DNA from: Candidatus Obscuribacterales bacterium
Lineage (GTDB): Bacteria; Cyanobacteriota; Vampirovibrionia; Obscuribacterales; Obscuribacteraceae
Assembly: GCA_020634035.1 (NCBI GenBank)
Contig: JACKCM010000005.1
Coordinates: 62,001-126,000, forward strand
Reading direction: 5' to 3'
Length of the DNA: 64,000 nucleotides
Shown here: piece after piece, positions 34,383 to 42,954 of the stretch
Layout of the letters: the number at the start of each line of letters is the position of its first letter
Position numbering within the stretch: position 1 is the first letter of the stretch
Notes under the pieces: generated by a model
What the model saw: only the letters and a program-made list of their open reading frames with translations
The model's database searches: none
What the model was told of the DNA's origin: nothing
Position numbers and translations under genes: made by a program

Positions 34383-34811
34383 TTACGCTGACGTGTCGCA
34401 AAGAGGAACAGATTTAGTCGGTCTGGCGAGGATCTCTTCGAGGGTGGTTCTCTCAAAAGCTTGTTCTACCGATGCTATAGCTTCATCCAATCTCTTGTGC
34501 AGCGCACAGAGAACGACACCATGAGAACTCAAATCCAGGGGGCAGGTCTCTATCCTTTTTATAGGATCGACAGCGTTGATGATTTCAAGAATCGTAGTGG
34601 TCGCGGGAGCCTTTGCCAGGCTGAAGCCGCCGCCCAGACCGCGCTGCGATTTCACCAGTCCGGCGCGGGACAGGGACTGAAGCACTTTGGAGAGATAGCT
34701 GGCAGGAACTTTGGTCCCACCGGCGATCCTTTCGGTTACCTGGGCATTGTCCTGGTTCATGGCTAGAAAGACCATTGCTCTCAGGGCATATTCGGCTGTT
34801 TGAGAGATCAT
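34383..34811 (-). CDS. Rrf2-family transcriptional regulator (NsrR-like)
   Basis: 142 residues, the typical Rrf2 length, with AGGGGG before the ATG. The winged helix lies at ~1-65 (SQTAEYALRAMVFLAMNQDN; KVPASYLSKVLQSLSRAGLV; SQRGLGGGFSLA). Cysteines at 90 and 102, plus 137 in the tail, sit near the Fe-S loop of NsrR, IscR and RsrR, but the three-Cys NsrR pattern is incomplete: only two lie in the loop. The gene is divergent from a nitric-oxide detoxification operon and two identical-spacing palindromes lie between them, so I infer a repressor sensing NO or Fe-S status. NsrR is the closest functional guess. Confidence 0.85.
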   Translation of the reverse strand: MISQTAEYALRAMVFLAMNQDNAQVTERIAGGTKVPASYLSKVLQSLSRAGLVKSQRGLGGGFSLAKAPATTTILEIINAVDPIKRIETCPLDLSSHGVVLCALHKRLDEAIASVEQAFERTTLEEILARPTKSVPLCDTSA

Positions 34812-34833
34812 CGGACCCCCTGATCAGGATAAT

Positions 34834-34849
34834 TGGATAAAAATATCCA
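34834..34849. promoter_or_regulatory. Operator 1 of Rrf2-controlled divergent region
   Basis: TGGATA-AAAA-TATCCA, a perfect 6-4-6 palindrome, 23 bases upstream of the regulator start. It matches in sequence and spacing the second palindrome at 34907-34922, so it is likely the regulator's own (autoregulatory) operator. Confidence 0.7.
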
Positions 34850-34878
34850 GAATTAATATTAACATAGCGCAGATTCCA

Positions 34879-34907
34879 TTGACAGGCAAGGTGGCGAGGT
34901 TTAAATT
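34879..34907 (+). promoter_or_regulatory. Likely sigma-70 promoter of the NO-detoxification operon
   Basis: TTGACA at 34879-34884, 17 bases, then TAAATT at 34902-34907 (4 of 6 consensus). It is immediately followed by the second operator palindrome, so a bound repressor would overlap the transcription start. Confidence 0.6.
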
Positions 34908-34922
34908 GGATATAAAGATCCA
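34907..34922. promoter_or_regulatory. Operator 2 of Rrf2-controlled divergent region
   Basis: TGGATA-TAAA-GATCCA, the same 6-4-6 dyad as 34834-34849 with one mismatch in the right arm (GATCCA versus TATCCA). A further half-site TATCCA lies at 34925-34930. It sits over the probable start point of the operon promoter. Confidence 0.7.
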
Positions 34923-34947
34923 GTTATCCAAAAGGAGGTACGGACTC

Positions 34948-36075
34948 ATGAACACTCAAAAACACGTTTGTCCTCTGTGTGACTATATTTATGACCAGAC
35001 CCGGGGAGACCCTGTCTATGGCATCGCTCCCGGTACCAGTTTCGATAGTCTGCCGGAAGCTTTCAGGCACGGTGACTGCACCGCGACCATTGATATGTTC
35101 GAGACTTGCACCTGCGCATCGTTGGCATTCGATGAGGTTACCGGTGGTGCTCCGAGATTTTCTCAGAAAGACTCGATTCAAGAAATCTTCGACAGGTATC
35201 CGGCTGCCATCGACGTCTTCAAGATGCATGGAGTCGATGTGGAAGATGGTTGTCTCTTCTCTGTTCGGCATCTACCCATAGAAGAGTGCACAGAATTGTG
35301 TGGGGTCGAAGATCTAGACAAGATTGTCAATGACCTTAATGCCTCTTTGTTGCCTGACTTGAGCGTTCAATCGGGCAAGCGCTCCCTGGGGGAGCTGGTG
35401 GCGGAGAATGCCAATAGAGCAAAAGTCTTTGACGAATATGATCTGGACTATTGTTGTGGTGGCAAAGTCTCTCTAGAAGAAGCCTGCTGCAAGAATGGCG
35501 TTGATCTCGAAGCGGTTTTATTGCGGTTGCAAGAGTGTGATCGTCTTGAACCAACTGAAAACAGTTTTGATAATGCCAGCTTGACCGATCTGGTAGACAA
35601 CATCGAATCTACACATCATAAATATTTGAAAGATGAGCTTCCCAGGCTGGAGAAGCTTGCCGATAAAGTAGCCAGGGTGCATGGTGCCAGAGCACCGCAA
35701 ATGGTGGAGCTGGCATATCTGTTTCGCAATCTGAAAGAGGAGCTGGTTCAACATACTCTAAAAGAGGAAATGGTACTATTCCCTTATATCAGGAGACTCG
35801 ACAGCGAAGCTATTACGAGACCTGCCCAGTTTGGGGCGGTTGTTAATCCGATTCGTTGTATGGAAGCCGAACACGATGATGCCGGTAAGGCTCTTGTGAA
35901 GATACGACAATTGACCGATGACTACAGGGCGCCTGGCGATGCCTGTGGCAGTTGGCTAGCACTGGTAGCAGGTCTGGAATCGCTAGATAAAGACCTCAGG
36001 ACTCACATACACAAAGAGAACAGTATTCTCTTTCCAAAGGCTGTCTCAGTTGAAGAGAGACTTATTCTCGTATAA
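34948..36075 (+). CDS. RIC-type di-iron protein (ScdA/YtfE family) with rubredoxin-like and DUF1858-like N-terminus
   Basis: 375 residues from ATG 34948, with AAAGGAGG just before it. Earlier in-frame starts fall within the promoter. Residues ~5-45 resemble rubredoxin (HVCPLCDYIYDQTRGDPVYG, then IAPGTSFDSLPEAF) with Cys8/11 but only one further Cys (44), so the second CxxC is degraded. Residues ~75-132 match DUF1858 (SIQEIFDRYPAAIDVFKMHG). Residues ~145-195 are the ScdA_N region with DYCCGGK (Cys169/170). Residues ~210-368 form the hemerythrin-like domain with His223/224, His269 in QHTLKEE, His309 in MEAEHDD, and HIHKENS. RIC proteins repair Fe-S clusters damaged by NO. YtfE is ~220 residues, so the N-terminal pieces are an addition. 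First gene of the operon with norB and a globin. Confidence 0.9.
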   Translation: MNTQKHVCPLCDYIYDQTRGDPVYGIAPGTSFDSLPEAFRHGDCTATIDMFETCTCASLAFDEVTGGAPRFSQKDSIQEIFDRYPAAIDVFKMHGVDVEDGCLFSVRHLPIEECTELCGVEDLDKIVNDLNASLLPDLSVQSGKRSLGELVAENANRAKVFDEYDLDYCCGGKVSLEEACCKNGVDLEAVLLRLQECDRLEPTENSFDNASLTDLVDNIESTHHKYLKDELPRLEKLADKVARVHGARAPQMVELAYLFRNLKEELVQHTLKEEMVLFPYIRRLDSEAITRPAQFGAVVNPIRCMEAEHDDAGKALVKIRQLTDDYRAPGDACGSWLALVAGLESLDKDLRTHIHKENSILFPKAVSVEERLILV

Positions 36076-36110
36076 ACAGACACCTCAATCTCCGTCGGGA
36101 GGGCGATAGC

Positions 36111-38429
36111 ATGCAATACAGAAAGCTGTGGCTGGGACTGGTACTGGTTATAGGTTTGTCCTTCGCCGTACTCGGCTACTACGGATACCAGATCTATATC
36201 CAGGCACCGCCGATACCGCAGAGAGTCGTCACCGATGATGGTGCATTATTATTCACTGGTGACGACATTCTGGATGGTCAGAACGTCTGGCAGAGTATCG
36301 GCGGTCAAGAGGTGGGTTCGGTCTGGGGGCACGGTGCCTATGTGGCACCGGACTGGTCAGCTGACTATTTGCATCGAGAGTGTGTCTGGCTTTTAGATTT
36401 CTGGTCCCAGAAAGATCATGGTGTCAGCTATGCCAAGCTTGATGGCGAGAACAAAGCAGCGCTTCGAGAACGTCTTAAAACCCAGTTGAGAAACAATACC
36501 TATGACCCCTCGACTCGCACTCTCACTGTCCCGGTTGTCCGTGCCGAGGCTATGCAGGCTGTGGCCATGCATTACTCCAGCCTCTTCGGAAGTGATAGCG
36601 ATGCTGCTATCGTGAAATTGCGCGATGCTTACGCCATTCCTGCCAACGCGGTCAAAACTGCCGAAAGACGCGATAAACTAAACGCTTTCTTCTTCTGGAC
36701 CTCCTGGGCTTGTTCGACCAATCGTCCCGGTGCCGATATCACCTACACCAATAACTGGCCTCCGGAACAGCTTATAGATAACGCTCCCACCGGTGCGATC
36801 ATAGTATGGTCGGTGGTCAGCTTTATAGTACTGCTCGCCGGAATCGGCACCCTTGCCTGGTATTTCGCCGCCCAGCGCGGCGCAGAAGGTGACCACGATG
36901 TACCGGACAACGATCCGCTCCTGGCTCTTAAGCCGACCAATAGCATGCGAGCCACGCTCAAATATTTCTGGGTAGCGGGCGCGCTCTTTGTTGCCCAGGT
37001 CGGTCTGGGGGCGATAACCGCTCACTATGGTGTCGAGGGTGGTGGTTTCTACGGGATTCCTTTGTCAGAATGGCTTCCTTATTCCGTCACCAGAACCTGG
37101 CATACCCAGCTAGCCATATTCTGGATAGCGACGACCTGGCTTGCCACCGGATTGTTTATCGCCCCGGCGGTTTCCGGTCATGAGCCCAGGTATCAACGGG
37201 CAGGAGTTAATATCCTGTTTGTCTGTCTTGTTGTTATTGTGGTCGGTTCCATGGTCGGACAGTGGCTGGGAGTGGCTCAGATGCTTGGATATGAACAGAA
37301 CTTCTGGTTCGGGCATCAAGGTTATGAATATGTAGATCTTGGCAGGTTCTGGCAATGGTTCCTTTTCATCGGGTTGTTTCTCTGGCTGGCATTAATGACA
37401 AGGGCGATAGCGCCCGCATTTAGACAGCCGTCAGAGAACAAACATCTGCTTGGATTGTTTTTGATATCCTCTCTTGCCATCGCCGCTTTCTATGGTGCCG
37501 GGTTGATGTACGGACGGCATACTAATCTGGCTATAGCAGAGTACTGGCGATGGTGGGTGGTGCATCTCTGGGTAGAGGGTTTCTTCGAAGTTTTCGCCAC
37601 CGTGGTCATCGCTTTCCTGTTTACAAGAATGGGCTTGCTCCGGGTCGCCACCGCCACTGCCAGCGTTCTATTCGCCACAATCATATTTTTGACCGGTGGT
37701 ATCATCGGCACTTTTCACCATCTCTATTTTACCGGTACACCGCTGCCGGTGCTGGCTCTTGGAGCCACATTCTCTGCCCTAGAGGTGGTGCCGCTTGTGC
37801 TTATCGGATTCGAAGCCTACGAGAACCTTACTTTGAGTAAAGCCAGGCCCTGGGTAGAGGCTTATAAGTGGCCGATTTACTTCTTTGTCGCGGTGGCTTT
37901 TTGGAACCTTGTAGGCGCAGGCATCTTCGGCTTCCTCATAAACACGCCGATAGCGCTATATTTTATGCAGGGTCTCAATACCACCCCAGTTCATGGACAT
38001 ACTGCTCTGTTCGGGGTCTATGGCATGCTCGGTCTGGGATTGATGTTGTTTTGCTTGAAGGGCCTTGCCACTCGCAACGAATGGAAAACAGGGCTGTTGC
38101 GCTATTCTTTCTGGTCAATAAATATAGGGCTTGCTCTTATGGTATTGATCAGTATCCTGCCAGTAGGCTTGATGCAGACCTGGGCTAGCGTTCAGAACGG
38201 CATGTGGTATGCTCGCTCGGCAGAGTTTTTGCAGACTGATTTAATGAATGTCCTGCGCTGGCTGCGGGTGGTTGGTGATACTATTTTCGCTTCTGGAGTG
38301 ATGACGCTAGGTTGGTTTGTTCTTGGTCTCAAAGGAGGCTGGTCCATATCTTCTAATTTAGATGCCACGATAGAGAAAGAGCGATCAGCTATGGCAGGTA
38401 CGGTAAGTAAAAATGATGAGCAGCTATAA
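36111..38429 (+). CDS. norB: Quinol-dependent nitric oxide reductase (qNOR)
   Basis: 772 residues, the full qNOR length, with GGGAGGG before the ATG. The N-terminal fused NorC-like region includes WQSIGGQEVGSVWGHGAYVA, then PDWSADYLHRE, a heme-less cytochrome-c-like fold, followed by about 14 membrane segments. Heme/FeB ligands include TRTWHTQLAIFWIATTWLAT, HLWVEGFFEVFATV (His and Glu), then GTFHHLYFTGTP (paired His) and HGHTALFGVYGMLG. It reduces 2 NO to N2O using quinol, in the cytoplasmic membrane. It starts 36 bases after the RIC gene and its end overlaps the globin gene by 17 bases. A detoxifying rather than a respiratory role is suggested by the absence of nitrite reductase genes in the window. 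Confidence 0.95.
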   Translation: MQYRKLWLGLVLVIGLSFAVLGYYGYQIYIQAPPIPQRVVTDDGALLFTGDDILDGQNVWQSIGGQEVGSVWGHGAYVAPDWSADYLHRECVWLLDFWSQKDHGVSYAKLDGENKAALRERLKTQLRNNTYDPSTRTLTVPVVRAEAMQAVAMHYSSLFGSDSDAAIVKLRDAYAIPANAVKTAERRDKLNAFFFWTSWACSTNRPGADITYTNNWPPEQLIDNAPTGAIIVWSVVSFIVLLAGIGTLAWYFAAQRGAEGDHDVPDNDPLLALKPTNSMRATLKYFWVAGALFVAQVGLGAITAHYGVEGGGFYGIPLSEWLPYSVTRTWHTQLAIFWIATTWLATGLFIAPAVSGHEPRYQRAGVNILFVCLVVIVVGSMVGQWLGVAQMLGYEQNFWFGHQGYEYVDLGRFWQWFLFIGLFLWLALMTRAIAPAFRQPSENKHLLGLFLISSLAIAAFYGAGLMYGRHTNLAIAEYWRWWVVHLWVEGFFEVFATVVIAFLFTRMGLLRVATATASVLFATIIFLTGGIIGTFHHLYFTGTPLPVLALGATFSALEVVPLVLIGFEAYENLTLSKARPWVEAYKWPIYFFVAVAFWNLVGAGIFGFLINTPIALYFMQGLNTTPVHGHTALFGVYGMLGLGLMLFCLKGLATRNEWKTGLLRYSFWSINIGLALMVLISILPVGLMQTWASVQNGMWYARSAEFLQTDLMNVLRWLRVVGDTIFASGVMTLGWFVLGLKGGWSISSNLDATIEKERSAMAGTVSKNDEQL

Positions 38430-38820
38430 ATATAACCGCGTTTTCATTCCTGTCGGTCAGGTTGTGGTCAGCCGCGAGCTTATCTGCCAGGTTGTGGATG
38501 CGTTCTATATAAAAGTGCAGGGCGACGACGTGCTCGGTCCTATCTTCGAGTCCAAGCTGCATGGTCAGTGGCAGCCGCATTTGGAGAAGATGTATGATTT
38601 CTGGACCAATGTCATTCATGGCTCCTCTCTGTATTCTGGCGATCCTATTAAAGCCCATGTACAGGTCGGATCTATAGAGCCGCAGCATTTTTCTCGGTGG
38701 ATTTCTCTATTCGAGGATACTTTGAAAGAAGAGTGCGCCAGTGAAGAGCAGATCAGCGCATTTCTTGCGCCGGCTCAAAGAATGGCAACGGCTCTTATTA
38801 GTAGAATTGAGTCGAATTGA
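38413..38820 (+). CDS. Group III truncated haemoglobin
   Basis: 135 residues, normal for trHb3. Family features are the N-terminal helix LICQVVDAFYIKVQGDDVLG, then GPIFESKL, HLEKMYDFWTNVIHGSSLYS (helix E/F with distal pocket), DPIKAHVQVGSIEPQHFSRW (proximal His and the conserved Trp) and LFEDTLKE. Starts at 38413 and 38416 are possible. Its first 17 bases overlap the norB end. trHb3 proteins bind O2 and NO and are often found in NO-response loci. Likely role: NO dioxygenation or NO buffering with the reductase and RIC protein. Confidence 0.9.
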   Translation: MMSSYKYNRVFIPVGQVVVSRELICQVVDAFYIKVQGDDVLGPIFESKLHGQWQPHLEKMYDFWTNVIHGSSLYSGDPIKAHVQVGSIEPQHFSRWISLFEDTLKEECASEEQISAFLAPAQRMATALISRIESN

Positions 38821-38851
38821 ATGGAATCTAGCCAAATAAAATCAATCGGCT

Positions 38852-39568
38852 CTACCGGCTATTTTTCCATTCTATAGTTTTCAGTGACTTTTCAAATTCA
38901 GGCTTGAGCGCACTATATTTGGTGCCCGGTGCCACCAGTGCCACTTCTTGCACAGCGGTGCCTGTTTTGTCGGCATCTATCAGCATTACCATAGACTTTT
39001 TGCCGTTCTCCGTATATTTGCCTTCGATCATAAGAACCGGTCGAGAATTGACTTCATCTACCCAGGCTCTATCAAGCTGAAAGTCTGCCGGATTTTGCTT
39101 ACCCCGCAGAATGCTGCCCAGGGACATGAACTCTGGTCGCGACAGCTCATGCCCTTTGTTTTTCAAGATCTCTTTGAAGCGCTCCCCTTCGCGTTCGGGC
39201 ACTCTATGCCCCCGATAGAAAAATTCCATTCTGCTATCCGAGTTCTCTCCTTCTGGATGAAACTCGCGGTAAGTGCTGGATTCGCTGCCACCGGCGCCGC
39301 CTTTTACCCAGCCCTCAGGGATCTTCATAGACTCTATCTGACCGGATTGAAAGTTCATCTGCCTCGGTCCCCATGCGTTTTGCGCCAGTGTTTCGATAGC
39401 CGATTGTTCAGACTCATTACCTCTGCCAGACTCACCTGCGCCGGTTCTTTCCAGGGGTGAGGACATAGATTGGTCGCGCAGCCTGGATTCCTGCTTTCGC
39501 GCCGGATCTTCCTGAGTCACCATCGGTGGTATATCGCCTGTCACTTCATTTGCCTCGCGCCTTGTCAC
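38852..39568 (-). CDS. Unknown protein with disordered N-terminus
   Basis: 238 residues. Residues 1-70 are polar and disordered (RKQESRLRDQ; TGAGESGRGN). Residues ~70-238 form a mixed alpha/beta domain (SSTYREFHPEGENSDSRMEF; FYRGHRVPEREGERFKEILK; PVLMIEGKYTENGKKSMVML). There is no signal peptide and no motif I recognise. It lies 10 bases downstream of the large cysteine-peptidase-like gene on the same strand and is probably cotranscribed. Confidence 0.65.
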   Translation of the reverse strand: MTRREANEVTGDIPPMVTQEDPARKQESRLRDQSMSSPLERTGAGESGRGNESEQSAIETLAQNAWGPRQMNFQSGQIESMKIPEGWVKGGAGGSESSTYREFHPEGENSDSRMEFFYRGHRVPEREGERFKEILKNKGHELSRPEFMSLGSILRGKQNPADFQLDRAWVDEVNSRPVLMIEGKYTENGKKSMVMLIDADKTGTAVQEVALVAPGTKYSALKPEFEKSLKTIEWKNSR

Positions 39569-39578
39569 ATGTCCGTAA

Positions 39579-42500
39579 TTATTCCGGAAGCAGTGCTAAC
39601 AGTCTATCTTGTAGAGCCGTATCAAAAGTCATTATCATCACATAGCCATTGAGCTGATTCATGTCCAGATTCTTGAGCATTTCACCAATTTTTTCATGGT
39701 CGTTAACTTTGAAGGCATCGACAAACTCCTGACCTCTTTCTCTGGTCAGTCCAGTATCTTGCGCATATTGGCTAAAGGCGCTGTCGAACTTCTCGGGGGG
39801 GAAGCCCTCAGGAGCAGTGGTTGCGGTGAGCAGAGCCTGACCTCTCTGATCTTCGGGCAATCTATCGTAACTATCGCCGACCGCATCCAACCTGGCTTGA
39901 TATCCAGCTTTATCGAAGTCGGGATTGTTTCCATTGGCTCTGAAATCATCACTGATATCAATCATCGTTCTGCCCAGAGTGAGCGATAGATTGTCGCCGG
40001 TCAGATGCTCCATGAGTTTGAGATTTCTATCCACCCCTTCTAAACCGGGGAAGTCTCGGTCGACAATCTCTTCGGCGCTGCGCATCTCGGCTGTCTGGGC
40101 TGCTTTTTCTGGGTTCATTGTCGCCATATAAAGCTGGTTGACGTCGACTCCTTGATCAAGATGGTCGTCATCGGTGCCCCACTGGTTGTCCACCATCGCT
40201 TTGCCGGTCTCGGCGTCGAAGTCGGTGATGTTGACCACATGCCAGCCCCCCGACCCACCGGCGGCTCCGGCACCGGAGTCTGTGAAAAAGGGCTCGTTCT
40301 GGGTGTGGACGACAAGGGTTATAGGCAGATTGCCTGCCTCTTTTGCCGCGGTGAGAGCGGCGCTCAAGTCTTCGGCGCTGGATACTGCTGTGACACCAGG
40401 GTCGTCCTTCCCTCTATCGGCATTGTGTATGACCGAGGGGCTGTTGTCGCCGGTCAATAGCGCATAGGTGTTGGCGATGTCGGCATCGGACAGACCAGGG
40501 GACTGCTGAAGCTCGACAGGTGGTGTCTGTCTGGTGTCAAAAAGGCGCTCGCCGGTGTCTTTGCCTTGCTCTGAGAGGGGAGGAGTGGTCTGCTCGTAGC
40601 GTCGGTCTTCGCCGTTAGCCTGATAATGCGCATTGACTGCGCCGACTTGAAATATCTGAGAAGCGATACCGCGCTTACCATCGGGCACCGGATGATTGCC
40701 GGACTCGAAATCGGCTGTGTAGGCGCTTTCTGGAATGGTCACCTTGCGTCCGTCGGCAAGAGAAGCCTCGCCGGTCATAGCGGCATCGGTGACGAACCGG
40801 GCGGCAGCGGCCGGATCTCTTGCGTACATGCGGTTCTCTACCGTGGTTATATTACATGTATTGTGATAGCCCTGGTCGATAATCGAGGGGTCGGCGGCCT
40901 GGGCCATGACCTGCTCTGCGATGGTCTCGCGCATCTCTGCCGGGACCTTGCCTTCGGTATCGGTATCCAGCAGTCTGCCCACTTCTTTATAGGTATCCGA
41001 GACCGCTCCCTCAGGCAGATTGTCTTCGCCGGCGCGGTTTTCGAAGCGGATCATGTCGGCGATGAAGCGCGAACGCTCGGCCGGGTCTTCTATGCTTTCG
41101 TCGAGAGATTTGAGTAGCTCGTCTCTTTCGGCAGATTCTCCCGGAGGAAATTCGGAGACATTGCCGTCTTTGTCGGTCAGTTCATAATTGCCCTGAGCAT
41201 CTTTAGTAAGGGTGAAGGTGTCGACATCACGGTCGCCTTTATGGGTCTCGACGGTTCTGCCGTCTGCACCGGTTTCGGTTTTGAAGGTTGTATAAGGATA
41301 AGACGTACCGCTCTCGTAGACACCGTCTTTAGATTGGCGCATCCAGGTTCCGTCGGCTCGACTGACCGATTTCGACCCGTCAGTGTATTCGCTGGTGGTG
41401 GTGCCGTCGGCACCATAGACGGTTTTACCCCAGTCGCCTTCGAGGGTTCTGTCTCCGGAGGCTGCTATGGTCTCTTTGTCGCCTGTTCTCGGATTCCATT
41501 TAATGGAGTTGCCGGCGCCGTCGTCATAGGTGAAATTGTCGCTTTCGTCCACTCCGGGAAGCTTCAGCTCGGTGCCGGGCGCCGGTTCCTGACCGGGCTC
41601 GAGTCCGTTGAGCTCTCGAACTGCTCTGGCGTAGACGCTGCGCTGCTGGTCGTTGGCGACATCGCCCAGATTATCCCCGGTAATAGTATCTATGGTCTCT
41701 TCCGGTTTTAATACATGGGTCGATTGCTCGGCTCCGGTCAGATCCGGCTCTGCCTTTGTCGTTGTTCCGTCATGGACGGGACTGTCCGAACGACCGCCAT
41801 CGCTGGCGCCGCCCGAACCTCTCTCCTGGTCGCGGCCCGGGGGCTGCTGGTCTCTTCCGGAGTCTTTGTTGTCGCCTTTGATAATGCCTTTTTTGTCACC
41901 TTTATTGCCGTCACCGGGATCGACTATGTCTCCGCCGACCGGGTCTTCTGCAAAAAAGCTCTCTAGCTCGGCGCCGGGGGCGACTTCTCTGGCGCCTTCC
42001 CTCTCTCCGCCCACGCTGCGGTCGGGGCTCAATCCGCGGCCGCCACTTGCGCTTCTGTCCGAACCGCCTTCATTGTCCTGGGAATCACTCGGTCTAAGAC
42101 TTCTCTCCAGTTGAACTTGATTGCCCGAAGAGGAGCTGCGCCGGGGTCCGTGCTCTAGCTCGGGCGGGGCGATGCCCTGCTCTCTTTTCTCTTTCAGGTA
42201 CTCTTCTCGACCTTTTTTACTGTCGTAGTCTTTGAAGCCAGCCTGGTCTTTCTTGTCGCTGGGTGAGGTTTTAGAAGTGGGGCTGTCGGTGCCGCCGGCT
42301 GCCCTTGAGGTCCTGGCGGTGGGATCGAAGACCGTCGAATACAGGTTTCCCGTATCGAGGCTCATTTTGTTGTCCCCGTCGATAATATCGGGTTTTGGCG
42401 CAGTCTTGTCTGCTCCGTAAGATTGCTCCAGCAGGCCCTGAATCTCTGGATGGGCCAGGGTTACGCCCTCGGCGACCTTGTCGGATTTCGAGTCGACTCT

Positions 42501-42593
42501 ATCGGAGGTCCGAGAATTAGGACCTCCTTCGTATAGTTGAGTATTACCGGCACGTTCGGGGTCTTTAGCCCCGGCGGCAGTTGGAGAATCCAT
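39579..42593 (-). CDS. Giant LysM/papain-like cysteine peptidase protein
   Basis: 1004 residues. Residues 1-285 are disordered Asp/Gly/Ser-rich sequence. Residues ~293-346 look like a LysM domain (LKPEETIDTITGDNLGDVAN, then AVRELNGLEPGQEP). Residues ~355-470 carry short YD-like strands (GNSIKWNPRTGDKETIAAS; GTTTSEYTDGSKSVSRADG). A papain-fold catalytic core follows: Cys580 in QGYHNTCNITTVE, His785 in SGGWHVVNITDFD and Asn803 in MVDNQWG, a C-H-N arrangement. There is no signal peptide, so export would need another route. LysM suggests peptidoglycan or chitin-like binding. The specificity is unknown. Likely cotranscribed with the 238-residue gene downstream. Confidence 0.8.
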   Translation of the reverse strand: MDSPTAAGAKDPERAGNTQLYEGGPNSRTSDRVDSKSDKVAEGVTLAHPEIQGLLEQSYGADKTAPKPDIIDGDNKMSLDTGNLYSTVFDPTARTSRAAGGTDSPTSKTSPSDKKDQAGFKDYDSKKGREEYLKEKREQGIAPPELEHGPRRSSSSGNQVQLERSLRPSDSQDNEGGSDRSASGGRGLSPDRSVGGEREGAREVAPGAELESFFAEDPVGGDIVDPGDGNKGDKKGIIKGDNKDSGRDQQPPGRDQERGSGGASDGGRSDSPVHDGTTTKAEPDLTGAEQSTHVLKPEETIDTITGDNLGDVANDQQRSVYARAVRELNGLEPGQEPAPGTELKLPGVDESDNFTYDDGAGNSIKWNPRTGDKETIAASGDRTLEGDWGKTVYGADGTTTSEYTDGSKSVSRADGTWMRQSKDGVYESGTSYPYTTFKTETGADGRTVETHKGDRDVDTFTLTKDAQGNYELTDKDGNVSEFPPGESAERDELLKSLDESIEDPAERSRFIADMIRFENRAGEDNLPEGAVSDTYKEVGRLLDTDTEGKVPAEMRETIAEQVMAQAADPSIIDQGYHNTCNITTVENRMYARDPAAAARFVTDAAMTGEASLADGRKVTIPESAYTADFESGNHPVPDGKRGIASQIFQVGAVNAHYQANGEDRRYEQTTPPLSEQGKDTGERLFDTRQTPPVELQQSPGLSDADIANTYALLTGDNSPSVIHNADRGKDDPGVTAVSSAEDLSAALTAAKEAGNLPITLVVHTQNEPFFTDSGAGAAGGSGGWHVVNITDFDAETGKAMVDNQWGTDDDHLDQGVDVNQLYMATMNPEKAAQTAEMRSAEEIVDRDFPGLEGVDRNLKLMEHLTGDNLSLTLGRTMIDISDDFRANGNNPDFDKAGYQARLDAVGDSYDRLPEDQRGQALLTATTAPEGFPPEKFDSAFSQYAQDTGLTRERGQEFVDAFKVNDHEKIGEMLKNLDMNQLNGYVMIMTFDTALQDRLLALLPE

Positions 42594-42954
42594 AGTAAAG
42601 CGATTTAAGCAAGCAAAAGAAACATCGAAGTTGCTCTAATATAACAGGACCGCTACCACTTGGCAAGCGCCTGTTTTATCGTCCCAGCTTAAATTTGGAG
42701 CTGAGCACTTCTGTCTGATCTGGGTCTTGTTTCTCGGGCTTTTACTAAATGCCCTCTGCTTATGCTTATAGAAATACAGTACAGCAAAAATGTGACTAAT
42801 TTGTATTCGCTGTTTTGAATTTTTTGGGCGGCAAACCGGATAAATCGACAATGCACCGCAGTGTATACTCTTCTGGAATAAAAGCTTCAAATGGCTAACA
42901 GTTTCTAGAGTCTCTAGTGTTTCTAGACCAGAGCCGTCACGATAAGGACAGAGC
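42594..42954. other. 361-base divergent region between giant peptidase and POT transporter
   Basis: No gene seen. It contains the hairpin at 42643-42675 (listed separately) and, near 42902-42930, three TCTAGA/CTAGA-type copies (TTTCTAGAG, TCTCTAG, TTTCTAGAC). AT-rich patches at 42770-42790 could hold promoters but none matches consensus well. Confidence 0.4.
42643..42675. promoter_or_regulatory. Hairpin in the leader of the giant peptidase gene
   Basis: AACAGG (42643-42648) pairs with CCTGTT (42670-42675). CGCT (42651-42654) pairs with AGCG (42666-42669), leaving a 2-base bulge and an 11-base loop that can fold further (CC/GG). Located 50 bases upstream of the minus-strand start at 42593. 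It could be an attenuating leader or an operator. The plus-strand side is followed by TTTAT, so terminator activity is possible. Confidence 0.4.
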
